Positions 25,863 to 33,460 are shown, counted from the stretch's first letter. The stretch: DNA of 64,000 nt from Mucilaginibacter pineti (GCF_900101875.1 NZ_FNAI01000019.1:1-64000); one strand, 5' to 3'. Made by a program: numbers and translations. Notes: generated by a model from the sequence alone, not told the origin.

Positions 25863-26933
25863 TTATTTATTGAGAATGACCGGGGTGCCGTCTGTTAATT
25901 TCTGATAGCCGGAAGTAATCAGCCGCTCGTTGCCGGATAGGCCGCTTTTAACTGCAATGCCGCTATTATATAAGGCACCTGTCTGTACCGGTTTACGCAA
26001 AGCCTTCTTTCCGGCATCATCGGTTATAAAGACATAATTGTTGCCTTGCTCATCTACCTGGACAGCCTGCGCCGGAACGATGATTTGCTTCTGCCCGCTG
26101 CTGTCCGTGGCAGATAGGTGGTTGTCAGGACCGAAGGTTACCTTGCAGAGCATGCCGGGCTTCAGCGCTTTGGCCGGGTTAAGCAGGTAAACCTTCACAT
26201 TGTAGCTGGCGCTGTTTTGCTGGGCCAATACACCGATCTCCGAAACTTTTCCGATCAGCGGTTGACTGCCAAGAGCATCTACTGTTACTACTGCCTGGTC
26301 GCCGGCTTTATACTGGTTGATCTCGCTCTCCGGAACCGCTACTAAAACCTGCACCGACCGGATATCCAGCAGCTGGATATCCGGGGTTCCGGGACTGGCA
26401 GTAGCGCCCGCTTCCGTCTTTTTGTCACCGATGTAACCGTTTTCGGGTGCAAATAATTTAGTGTGTACGATGTTCTGATAAGTCGCTTTGGCTGACGAGG
26501 TGGCCTGCTCAAAGTCAGACCGCGCCTGCAGCATTTTGATCTCGGCGATGCTTCCTTTATTATATACGGCTAGGGTGCGGTTATAGTTCTCTTCGGCCAG
26601 CTTAGCCTGGGCCAGTTGTGCATTATACTGGTTACGGTACACCGTTTCGTCAATAGCTGCCACCAACTGGCCCTTGTGAACATAATCGCCGGTCTGCACC
26701 GGCATTGCGGTAATAGTCCCCGAGACCTGGAAACTCAGGTCGATCGTCTTGTCCGCCTGAAGCGTGCCGTTATATTGGATGCGGTCAGTCGTTCCCGGAT
26801 TTGCACTGCTGAGCAGCAAGCTATTCACCCTTATGGTATCAGGTGTGATTTTAAGCTGCGTTTTATGTCCGCAACCACAGAGTAGTGCTGCGATAAACCA
26901 GATACCGTTGACGGTGTAAAAGTTGTTTTTCAT
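25863..26933 (-). CDS. RND efflux periplasmic adaptor (MFP/HlyD-like)
   Basis: 356 aa. N-terminal signal ends in ALLCGCGHK, a likely lipobox (Cys 22), so probably a lipoprotein held to the inner membrane. Then the barrel-sandwich (DLSFQVSGTITAMPVQTGDYVHKGQLVAAID), a helical hairpin, and the beta-barrel (SEINQYKAGDQAVVTVD). Joins the RND pump and TolC-like channel. First gene of the four-gene operon. Confidence 0.93.
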   Translation of the reverse strand: MKNNFYTVNGIWFIAALLCGCGHKTQLKITPDTIRVNSLLLSSANPGTTDRIQYNGTLQADKTIDLSFQVSGTITAMPVQTGDYVHKGQLVAAIDETVYRNQYNAQLAQAKLAEENYNRTLAVYNKGSIAEIKMLQARSDFEQATSSAKATYQNIVHTKLFAPENGYIGDKKTEAGATASPGTPDIQLLDIRSVQVLVAVPESEINQYKAGDQAVVTVDALGSQPLIGKVSEIGVLAQQNSASYNVKVYLLNPAKALKPGMLCKVTFGPDNHLSATDSSGQKQIIVPAQAVQVDEQGNNYVFITDDAGKKALRKPVQTGALYNSGIAVKSGLSGNERLITSGYQKLTDGTPVILNK

Positions 26934-26953
26934 CGTATCGACATGTATATATG

Positions 26954-26974
26954 GACAAATAATGTTTTTTTGTC
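26954..26974. promoter_or_regulatory. Candidate TetR operator before RND operon
   Basis: GACAAA-N9-TTTGTC, 20 bp upstream of the adaptor start. The same spaced GACA...TGTC element (21 bp) occurs at 20493-20513. Confidence 0.5.
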
Positions 26975-27102
26975 GAATATGTTTTGAAAAAAATAACTTA
27001 ATCGTTTAGAGTCATGTGTTATATTGCTTTTGTCATTTTGTAAATTATAAGGCGCTGGCCGATCTTCACTGTTTCCTGATCCCGAAGGCGCATGATAGCT
27101 TA

Positions 27103-27294
27103 TCCGGCATTGAAAAGGACAGCCTGGAGAACAAGAATCTGATGGACGTTTTGGAAAATACATTATTACCGATGTACTACCGGCAGCCCGAACGGTGGTC
27201 AGCGATCATCAGAAAGGCCGCCGCTGATATTGTTTCCGGGTTTGAAGCAGGCAGGATGGCTAAAGAATATTATCAGAATCTGTATAATGTGTAA
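27103..27294 (+). pseudogene. Alpha-glucan phosphorylase C-terminal fragment
   Basis: The last ~60 residues of this frame (LMDVLENTLLPMYYRQPERW, then AAADIVSGFEAGRMAKEYYQNLYNV) match the C-terminal end of the GT35 alpha-glucan (glycogen) phosphorylase family, where a LPLFY-like segment and the RM..EY end are conserved. The catalytic and pyridoxal-phosphate parts are missing; upstream sequence is the RND promoter region. So this is a fragment left by deletion or rearrangement, not a working gene. Confidence 0.6.
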
Positions 27295-27530
27295 TCAATC
27301 AGAGCCATACCGTAAATTGCAGCACCATGCACCATCCGTGGCTACATTGTAGGCACTGGAAAGGGATGCGGAATTACTGTGAAAGAAATGCGGACCAACC
27401 ATCATGCCGTAAAACTTGATAGATCAGCGAGGTCTATCTTGACATGAAGAAGCAGCGACAGCAGGACGAGTGGTGCTGGGACATTGCAAATGCTCAGAGA
27501 GTATGGAAAAGCTAAATTTACAGGAGCCGA

Positions 27531-28241
27531 ATGACCGGTAAAAACAATCAGACAAAGGCGGGAAGCCACCTGTTACATCATAAGAGTCGTATTGTCAAGC
27601 TCTGCGGCAAGCAGGAGGCTGATCGTCGTGCGATCGGACTGGAATGGATTATTGAGCTGGCACTGCTGCTAATTCAATACCTTTTCCCAGGTCTGTATAT
27701 CCGGCATATTTCTGAGCGGTACGGTACTGTTTCAAAGACAATGGCTTCTGAAGTGTATTTGATCACTAAGTTAGTGTTTGTTTGGGCCATACTTTTTATA
27801 CCGTTGTATGACCAAGGCTTTAGGATGGCTGGATACCCTGTTTTTTTGTTTGCCGCCTTATACCTTTCCATAGAAACGCTTTTTTATATACCGACTTTAT
27901 TTTTTGACGAGCAAGTTTCCCATGAGCATTACTCCAAAGTTCGGGGTGCGATCCTTATGTTCATTCACTACTGGATTCTAATCATTACCTTTGCCATCAC
28001 CTATCTGAGCACGCGGTCGATCAATTTTACAAACGGGAGCGTCGTTACTAAGCCTTTTGATAGTTTTTACTTCAGCGTGATCACGGCTTGTACGATCGGT
28101 TATGGAGATATCACTCCCCATACTACATTTGGTCGTATGTGCGTCATTATTCAGTCGGCCATCTTTGTCATATTCGGCGCTGTTCTAATTAACCTGCTGA
28201 TCAGTCAACCACAAGATAATGCGAACATCCACAAAGATTGA
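27531..28241 (+). CDS. Two-pore-helix potassium channel protein
   Basis: 236 aa. Four to five hydrophobic segments; the last two frame a K+ selectivity filter in SVITACTIGYGDITPHTTFGR, with the P-loop and final helix (IIQSAIFVIFGAVLINLLI) typical of Ion_trans_2. No RCK/TrkA-N domain or nucleotide-binding domain follows, so gating is unknown. The extended N-terminal half (helices near 45-160) resembles voltage-sensor-less MthK-like relatives only loosely. Stands alone in the accessory region. Confidence 0.85.
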   Translation: MTGKNNQTKAGSHLLHHKSRIVKLCGKQEADRRAIGLEWIIELALLLIQYLFPGLYIRHISERYGTVSKTMASEVYLITKLVFVWAILFIPLYDQGFRMAGYPVFLFAALYLSIETLFYIPTLFFDEQVSHEHYSKVRGAILMFIHYWILIITFAITYLSTRSINFTNGSVVTKPFDSFYFSVITACTIGYGDITPHTTFGRMCVIIQSAIFVIFGAVLINLLISQPQDNANIHKD

Positions 28242-28659
28242 AATCGATCTGGCCATGATAATTCGATGTCCAGCACTTAAAGAGTTGCCTTAACAATAAA
28301 TATTTAAATTAAAATTATATCCAATGACAACTCAAGACAATAACATTGCGGCCTGCGTTTGAGCCGGAAAACTACTTATTTGCCGCCTGGCACCTGATGA
28401 AACATTGGAAGAAACCGCCCAGGATTTATCAGAAGAAGAAAAAGAGGCGCAAATAGAAACCGGAATGTTTGGTACCGCCGAAGGGTAGTTCAGTTGTGAT
28501 GAGGACACGGTAACACTTGGAAACAAGATCAGCAAGGCGCTGCAAATGATCGATACGGCAATTGCCTTGTCGACCGCCGGCTGGCGATGACGGCATAGAC
28601 TATTACTAAAAGCCTGGAGGGGAGTTAACTTTTAAGATAACTATCTCGTATATTGGTAT
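28242..28659. other. Intergenic with a small broken reading frame
   Basis: Holds the doubly interrupted small frame at 28324-28590 and a probable promoter area for the PAS kinase gene. No other gene seen. Confidence 0.5.
28324..28590 (+). pseudogene. Small reading frame with two in-frame stops
   Basis: From ATG 28324 one phase reads MTTQDNNIAACV, TGA, AGKLLICRLAPDETLEETAQ..., TAG, FSCDEDTVTLGN... to a TGA at 28588, 88 sense positions with two internal stops and no frameshift. The middle is acidic (EETAQDLSEEEKEAQIET). I do not recognise the family. Frame-consistent, protein-like composition between stops suggests a recently disabled small gene; read-through is possible but unsupported. Confidence 0.4.
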
Positions 28660-29517
28660 ATGCATTGGAAGTTGAACAGGTATCGTTTTTTATTGGTGCC
28701 AGCCATCGTGCTGGTATTCGGGCTTGCCTGGGCATTTTTTGCCGACCCGGCGATCACTTATCTGGCGCGCAATCTCGATCCCGAGCGCCAGGACACGCTC
28801 CGCTGGGTCAATGATGTGCTGATGGTCTGCCTGATATCCGCGATACTAGCCGTGCGGATCCGTAAACAGCAATACGCGCTTGCCCGTTCAGAAGAGGAGT
28901 ATCGCCGCCTGTTCGAAGCCAATCCCAACCCGATGTGGATCTATGACCACGAGACCCTGCGGTTCCTGCGGGTGAACAATGCAGCGGTGAAGAAGTACGG
29001 TTACCCGCAGGAACACTTCCTGAAAATGACGATCTATGATATCCGCCCGACGGCAGACCGATCATCGCTGGATGCCTTTATCGGCAAGGAGCACGAAGAA
29101 CTGGTTGATGCCGGCGTCTGGCAGCATGTCGGCCGCAGCGGCGAGGTCTTTGACGTATCGATCACTTCCCACCCGGTCGAGTGGGCCGGAAGACCCTGCA
29201 AAGTGGTGATGGCCAGCGACCTGACACCGTTGCTGAAAAAGAAACAACAGCTGCGGGAAGCCTATCAGAAGCTAAAGGCGAGCAACGAGGCGCTGCTGCG
29301 CGTGGCCTGGTCCAATTCGCATGAGCTCCGCAAGCCGTTGTGTTCAGTGATCGCACTGAGCGACCTGCTGCACGAGACGGTGCTGGACAATGAAAGCCGT
29401 GAGATCGCCGGCCGGCTAAAGAGCGCCTCGGAGGAACTGGATGCCATTGTCCGGGCGAATAATGCCCAGCTCACGGACGCGAAAAGCAAAAATGATGTTA
29501 TTGAGCCGCAGGCATAG
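28660..29517 (+). CDS. PAS sensor histidine kinase, lacking its ATPase domain
   Basis: 285 aa. Two N-terminal membrane helices, a PAS domain (about 80-195: RRLFEANPNPMWIYDHETLR), and a DHp domain with the phospho-His at about 221 (SNSHELRKPLCSVIALSDLL). The frame stops at 29517 after only 64 more residues; no HATPase is fused. The missing ATPase domain lies on the opposite strand immediately beyond (29498-29884). Joining the + frame at GTTATTG (29497-29503) to the flipped ATPase segment gives an uninterrupted 409-aa kinase, so this half is best read as the 5' part of a gene broken by inversion. As it stands it cannot phosphorylate itself. Confidence 0.85.
   Translation: MHWKLNRYRFLLVPAIVLVFGLAWAFFADPAITYLARNLDPERQDTLRWVNDVLMVCLISAILAVRIRKQQYALARSEEEYRRLFEANPNPMWIYDHETLRFLRVNNAAVKKYGYPQEHFLKMTIYDIRPTADRSSLDAFIGKEHEELVDAGVWQHVGRSGEVFDVSITSHPVEWAGRPCKVVMASDLTPLLKKKQQLREAYQKLKASNEALLRVAWSNSHELRKPLCSVIALSDLLHETVLDNESREIAGRLKSASEELDAIVRANNAQLTDAKSKNDVIEPQA
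29498..29503. repeat. Left inverted repeat of flipped kinase segment
   Basis: TTATTG; complement of CAATAA at 29884-29889. With gaps the match extends to TGAT(G)TTATTG versus TGAT(AAC)TTATTG. Confidence 0.5.
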
Positions 29518-29884
29518 CCACATAGAATCTCGTACCCTTGCCCGGCTCGCTTTCCAGCCAAATGCGCCCCTGGTTAGCTTTAATAAAATCCTTGATTAAC
29601 AATAAGCCCAGGCCGCTTCCCTGTTCCTTTTTGGTACCGAAGTTGACTTTCAGGTTGCTGGTCAGGAAGACCGCCTGCTGATCCGGGCTGATGCCGATAC
29701 CCTGATCGGCCACCGAAAGCACCGCTTCTTCAGGTGACGGGAGCTTGGCGCCGATTGTGATCGCGCCGCCTTCGTAACTGAATTTAATCGCGTTGGAGAG
29801 CAGGTTACGGATAATGAACTCGAAATGATCGGCATCCGCGTGCAGCGTCAGGCCTTCCGGGAGGTCGGCTATTGCATTGATCAC
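29498..29884 (-). pseudogene. Inverted HATPase domain of the PAS kinase
   Basis: 128 aa on the minus strand with a complete HATPase_c: N-box RNLLSNAIKFSYEGG, G1 VADQGIGISPDQQ, G2 GSGLGLLLIKDFI, and the closing GKGTRFYVAMP. It begins at a GTG with no DHp or sensor before it, which is abnormal for a kinase. Its 3' end overlaps the end of the PAS-DHp gene by 20 bp. The segment is bounded by TTATTG (29498-29503) and CAATAA (29884-29889). Could be expressed as a stand-alone ATPase domain, but no promoter is evident. Confidence 0.8.
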
Positions 29885-29889
29885 AATAA
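29884..29889. repeat. Right inverted repeat of flipped kinase segment
   Basis: CAATAA; after re-inversion it would supply the CAA TAA (Gln, stop) that ends the restored kinase, the same codons now supplied by the left copy. Confidence 0.5.
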
Positions 29890-30367
29890 GTTATCAGGCC
29901 TTTAAAGCAGCTTTAGCTAATCCTGTTAAAAGTTTAAAAAATGAATGATGTAAATCAGGTGATCAAACGGCTAATAAATTCATTGGGTTTATATAACAGG
30001 TATTTAATAAGGAGGGCCGGTGAAAAGAAAAATAAATCCATAAACTAATAAAGGGGGCGGATAATGACTGTGCTTTAAAAAAAACTGTTGCCTGCTACTT
30101 GTGATTACATTATCCCCGTGCAGCCGTAGCAGGTAAAATTTGATTTATAGCCTTTTTTTCTTATCTTTATACTAAGAAAACGATTTACAGTTACAGGACG
30201 CTTTAGGTTATACAAGCCTGGGCAGTTGATAACTGATGATATAGATAGGAGAGTATTAGCACGCCGGTGTTCTTTATTTTACGGGTATTTTCAAGATCAT
30301 GGCAAAATCGTGGCAATGAGTTTTGGAAATAACGTAAATACTTGATTTATAACGCGCTATTAAGAAA

Positions 30368-30390
30368 GGTTCCAGACCCTCCCTCTCCGC
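30368..30390 (+). repeat. tRNA-Ser 3'-end-like repeat A (att-like)
   Basis: The 23 bases from GGTTCCAGA through CCCTCCCTCTCCGC match in about 20 positions the T-arm and acceptor 3' strand typical of bacterial tRNA-Ser. No tRNA 5' part lies upstream. Such 3' ends without a tRNA body are the mark of attachment sites left by integrated elements. Related copies at about 30861-30887 and 32588-32614. Confidence 0.5.
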
Positions 30391-30428
30391 AAACAACAAA
30401 ACCTGGCAAATGCCAGGTTTTGTTGTTT
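30391..30428. terminator. Strong hairpin terminator
   Basis: 18-bp perfect stem (AAACAACAAAACCTGGCA and its complement) with a 2-nt loop; flanking A and T runs make it work in both directions. Directly follows repeat A. Confidence 0.75.
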
Positions 30429-30510
30429 ATAGCAAGTGAAGCCGATTTGAGACGTTGTAAATCTTGTATTACTTAAAAGCAAAATCTCTAAACACTTATA
30501 ATAACTTGGC

Positions 30511-30518
30511 TATATTTG
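30511..30518 (+). promoter_or_regulatory. -7 element before small hypothetical gene
   Basis: TATATTTG, full match to TAnnTTTG. The ATG at 30523 is only 5 bp downstream, so the mRNA may be leaderless or the start may be further on. Confidence 0.4.
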
Positions 30519-30522
30519 TTAA

Positions 30523-30819
30523 ATGCCTTATGAAATTCATATATATGTTGGAGCTGCTGATATTACAGAAAAATACGGCCCCAAATATCCAATGGGCGAA
30601 AGACATGCTTTCTTATTATATCTTAGGGCGGATAATAATTCTGAATATAACTTAACCGAAGCAGAAGAAATGATTATTGGCCTTGGTTTAGGAAAAATCG
30701 AGTTTTCGAAAGTTGGAAAACTAAGTCTCGAAAAAGTAAATAACGATGAAAAACGAGAATACTACAATAATGCTATGAAAAATGGTTCTACTTTAATTGT
30801 ATATTCTGATCCAATCTAA
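30523..30819 (+). CDS. Hypothetical protein, 98 aa
   Basis: Not recognised. MPYEIHIYVGAADITEKYGP... is a soluble, slightly acidic protein with alternating beta-like and helical segments (TEAEEMIIGLGLGKIEF, NDEKREYYNNAMKNGSTLIVY). No signal peptide or membrane segment. It has its own promoter-like box and a rho-independent terminator (30900-30930), and sits alone between two tRNA-Ser-3'-like repeats, so it behaves as a separate cassette. AT-richer than the genes to the left, which suggests acquisition. Might be an immunity-type protein, but there is no direct evidence. Confidence 0.65.
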   Translation: MPYEIHIYVGAADITEKYGPKYPMGERHAFLLYLRADNNSEYNLTEAEEMIIGLGLGKIEFSKVGKLSLEKVNNDEKREYYNNAMKNGSTLIVYSDPI

Positions 30820-30860
30820 TTGTATTATTATCCGCTTCGTTATTGCCAGAATTGCAGTTA

Positions 30861-30887
30861 GGTGTCCTAATTGCCTCCCTCCCCGCC
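30861..30887 (+). repeat. tRNA-Ser 3'-end-like repeat B (att-like)
   Basis: GGTGTCCTAATTG followed by CCTCCCTCCCCGCC; a more degenerate copy of repeat A, again followed by a hairpin. Confidence 0.35.
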
Positions 30888-30899
30888 TTGTCATACAAT

Positions 30900-30940
30900 A
30901 GCCTGCTAAAACATTAACTCTTAGCAGGTTATTCTTTTTA
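30900..30940 (+). terminator. Rho-independent terminator
   Basis: Stem CCTGCTAA (30902-30909) / TTAGCAGG (30921-30928) then ATTCTTTTTA. Ends the 98-aa gene. Confidence 0.7.
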
Positions 30941-31002
30941 AATCACCTTCATTACCTCTAAACTTCACACCATCATACCTCAACAAAAAAAATACAAATA
31001 AA

Positions 31003-31049
31003 TTTGCGCAACTCAAAAGTTGCATATATATTTGCAACCTGAGAGTTGC
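31003..31049 (+). promoter_or_regulatory. arsR-type promoter with two operators
   Basis: -33 TTTG (31003-31006), 20 bp, then -7 TATATTTG (31027-31034). One dyad GCAACT-caaa-AGTTGC (31008-31023) fills the spacer and a second GCAACC-tgag-AGTTGC (31034-31049) covers the transcript start; centres are 26 bp apart. This is the layout of an autoregulated repressor. Confidence 0.7.
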
Positions 31050-31065
31050 TCATTAATAACCAAGA

Positions 31066-31389
31066 ATGAAACAAGATATATTCCAGGCCATATCAGACCC
31101 CACACGCAGAGCTATTTTAACGCTAATCGCCATCCAGGCATTAACACCAAATGCAATGGCAGAAAAATTTGATATGACCCGCCAGGCAGTATCAAAACAT
31201 ATTAAAGTATTGCACGAATGCGAATTGATTAAACCCGAGCAGAGTGGCCGAGAGATCTATTATCACTTTAACGCCAAAAAAATGCAGGAGTTTGACCATT
31301 GGTTAGCCCAATTCAGGCAAAACTGGGAAACGCAATTTAACCAGCTCGACCATTTATTAACAACAATTAAAACACAGACCACGAAGTAG
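31066..31389 (+). CDS. ArsR-family regulator (SRPBCC-linked type)
   Basis: 107 aa winged HTH: SDPTRRAILTLIA, TPNAMAEKFDMTRQAVSKHIKVLHECELI, wing EQSGREIYYHF. It lacks the metal-binding CxC of true ArsR; this is the group found beside AHSA1/SRPBCC proteins. Starts an operon with the SRPBCC gene (41 bp) and VOC gene, and has twin dyads over its own promoter. Confidence 0.92.
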   Translation: MKQDIFQAISDPTRRAILTLIAIQALTPNAMAEKFDMTRQAVSKHIKVLHECELIKPEQSGREIYYHFNAKKMQEFDHWLAQFRQNWETQFNQLDHLLTTIKTQTTK

Positions 31390-31430
31390 CATTGATACAA
31401 ACAAAATTATTAACCAATCATCAATAAAAA

Positions 31431-31922
31431 ATGAACAACGATTTGCTATTTGATTTTAACGTTGACAAGGCAGCGAAAACGGTTTATATAACCAGGGAGT
31501 TTAACGCCCCACAGGCCTTAGTATGGGATGCCTTTACCAAAGCCGAACTACTGGACCAATGGGGCGCACCTGCACCTATGCGCGCCAAAACCAAGTATAT
31601 GAATTTTGAAGTAGGCGGGCGGCGGTTTTACGCAATGATAAGTCCCGATGGACAGGAACGCTGGGCGGTACAGGAGTTTACATCCATTACCCCGAAAACC
31701 AATTTTAAGATGTACAACGCGTTTTCAGATAAACACGAAAACCGTGAACTGCCGGGTTCTGAATGGGATTACAATTTCAGCGAACAAAATGGCATAACCA
31801 AAGTAAACATTACCATTTTTAATGAATCGTTTGAGCGATTGGAAAAATTATTGGAAGGTTTCAAAATAGGCTTCACCATGACCTTAAAAAACCTGGAAGA
31901 GTTGTTGGCCGCATTATCATAG
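31431..31922 (+). CDS. SRPBCC/AHSA1-domain protein
   Basis: 163 aa START-like fold: TREFNAPQALVWDAFTKAELLDQWGAP, GGRRFYAMISPDGQE, and C-terminal helix FERLEKLLEGFKIGFTMTLKNLEELLA. These bind hydrophobic ligands in a deep pocket; the ligand is unknown. Co-transcribed with the ArsR-type regulator, a very common pair in Bacteroidetes. Confidence 0.9.
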   Translation: MNNDLLFDFNVDKAAKTVYITREFNAPQALVWDAFTKAELLDQWGAPAPMRAKTKYMNFEVGGRRFYAMISPDGQERWAVQEFTSITPKTNFKMYNAFSDKHENRELPGSEWDYNFSEQNGITKVNITIFNESFERLEKLLEGFKIGFTMTLKNLEELLAALS

Positions 31923-31967
31923 AAACAATAAAAAGAAAATATACAATCACATTTAGATTTAAAAATC

Positions 31968-32408
31968 ATGAGAACAATTAACCCATGGATCAACTTCAAC
32001 GGAAATGCCGAAGAAGCATTTACTTTTTACAAATCAGTTTTTGGCGGAGAGTTCACAAAAATCGTCCGTTTTAAAGATTTAGCAAGCGCTGAATTTACGG
32101 TACCAGCTAATGAAGCAGATAAACTCATGCACATTGCCTTGCCTATTGGCAAACACAATGTATTGATAGCTAATGACGTTCCTGAATTTATGGGACGGGT
32201 AAGCGAAAGCGAAAACAGGTCTAAAATAGCAGTGGCTGCCGAAAGCCGTGGAGAAGCAGATAAGATATTTAACGGACTATCAGCAGGCGGAGATGTTGAA
32301 GGACCCATTGGTGACAGTCCCTGGGGTACATATGCCGGAATGTTTAGAGATAAATATGGTATTGAATGGATTGTGGAATTTGACCCCAATTATAACGGGC
32401 AAATTTAA
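31968..32408 (+). CDS. VOC family protein (PhnB/glyoxalase-like)
   Basis: 146 aa, 46 bp after the SRPBCC gene. PhnB-type vicinal-oxygen-chelate fold: INPWINFNGNAEEAFTFYKS at the N-terminus and DKYGIEWIVEFDPNY at the C-terminus. Usually a metal-dependent dioxygenase/isomerase-like or resistance protein; function unknown here. Third gene of the ArsR unit. Confidence 0.9.
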   Translation: MRTINPWINFNGNAEEAFTFYKSVFGGEFTKIVRFKDLASAEFTVPANEADKLMHIALPIGKHNVLIANDVPEFMGRVSESENRSKIAVAAESRGEADKIFNGLSAGGDVEGPIGDSPWGTYAGMFRDKYGIEWIVEFDPNYNGQI

Positions 32409-32587
32409 CCGAAGAAAAAAGCGATCCCTTACCTGGTGTCGAGTCCAATGTCATAAAGATAAGCTAACCATTTGCGCGTAAAGATTGAATTTAGGGTAAC
32501 AACACACCTAAAATATAAGATTTGATTACGGCTTTAAAGCAGATTTAAATTTTCAAAGTCTCTAAAAAGGTCAAAAACGGTATAAGG

Positions 32588-32614
32588 TGTTCGATTGAAA
32601 TCCCTCCCTCTCCT
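32588..32614 (+). repeat. tRNA-Ser 3'-end-like repeat C (att-like)
   Basis: A GTTCGATT T-loop-like motif precedes TCCCTCCCTCTCC; closely related to repeat A at 30368-30390. Each copy is followed on the + strand by a terminator. Confidence 0.45.
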
Positions 32615-32638
32615 CGAACAGCCCTGCGAAAAATAGTT

Positions 32639-32676
32639 AAAAGCCTGCAAATAAAACAATTGCAGGCTTTTGTTTT
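32639..32676 (+). terminator. Rho-independent terminator
   Basis: Stem AAAAGCCTGCAA (32639-32650) / TTGCAGGCTTTT (32660-32671), then GTTTTTAC. Ends + strand transcription from the ArsR operon. Confidence 0.7.
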
Positions 32677-32833
32677 TACACTAAACTTTCCTTTTATGTA
32701 CCAATTTGCAACAAAAAAGTACATATTCCGGTGCGTCATTTTTTAGTTAATCCCTACGCACTGAATTGGATATATAATATTGATTAACAACAAATTAACT
32801 ATTTAATATTTTGATTCCTGTGCATCTTCGCAA

Positions 32834-33460
32834 TCAGCTATCACCTTTCTTGCACTTAATTAAAAAGAACGGATAATTCTCCATGATTTCCGTGATCTCA
32901 AACAATCCGGCTTTGCTAAATTCTGCGTTAATTGATTCTCTGTCGTAAAAAAACATCTTAACGCCATCGAATATTTCATAACGGTCTTTGCTCACCAATT
33001 TGCCCTGACCATACGTTGGGGCATCTTTTGAAATAGCCGTAAAAACCATATAACCATTATCTGTAAGCTGATTATAACAGTCGTTGATCAATTTTTCCCT
33101 TTCGCCGCCATCTAACAAATGAATTAAGGCATAGCAAAATATGCCGTCATACAGGCAATCGTCAAAAGGCATATCCGTTACAGAACCGTGGTAAATGGTC
33201 ATACCTGTTCCGTAGTGCTTCTTTGCCATATTAATAGCAGTTTTTGATATCTCTATCCCTGTAACTGCTATTTCATGATCTCTGAAAGTTTGTGCATTGC
33301 GGCCATAGCCAATACCCGGAATAAGGATATTTTTAACCAGCTTTTCAACAAAAAAATCCTTTGTTAGCACTGCCGATTTTGAGGGTTCAAATCCCCACAT
33401 TTCCTGCTTATTGATAAAGGCGTACTCCCAAAATTCGGGTTTTTCGTTTTCATTTATCAT
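32834..33460 (-). CDS. Class I SAM-dependent methyltransferase
   Basis: 208 aa. Motif I ILIPGIGYGRNAQTF, acidic strand-2 end GIEISKTAI, motif II-like GSVTDMPF, motif IV DGIFCYALIHLL. Resembles the tellurite-resistance/TehB-like thiopurine-type small-molecule methyltransferases; the N-terminal FWEYAFINKQEMWGFEPS is typical of that group. Substrate not known. Divergent from rph. Confidence 0.88.
   Translation of the reverse strand: MINENEKPEFWEYAFINKQEMWGFEPSKSAVLTKDFFVEKLVKNILIPGIGYGRNAQTFRDHEIAVTGIEISKTAINMAKKHYGTGMTIYHGSVTDMPFDDCLYDGIFCYALIHLLDGGEREKLINDCYNQLTDNGYMVFTAISKDAPTYGQGKLVSKDRYEIFDGVKMFFYDRESINAEFSKAGLFEITEIMENYPFFLIKCKKGDS

Larger units (their letters stand above)
29885..30522. 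other. Intergenic, possible remnant of an integrated element
   Basis: No convincing gene. A 35-codon frame (29941-30048, MNDVNQVIKRLINSLGLYNR...) cannot be assigned. Near its right end is a tRNA-Ser-3'-end-like sequence (30368-30390) and a strong terminator hairpin (30391-30428). Confidence 0.4.
32409..32833. other. Intergenic with repeat C and terminator
   Basis: No gene. Contains the third tRNA-Ser-3'-like repeat (32588-32614) and a terminator hairpin (32639-32671). Confidence 0.5.

Noticed and set aside
30368..32614. Intact tRNA-Ser genes at the three repeats
   Set aside because: Only the 3' T-arm/acceptor part is similar; no anticodon arm, D arm or 5' acceptor strand lies upstream of any copy.
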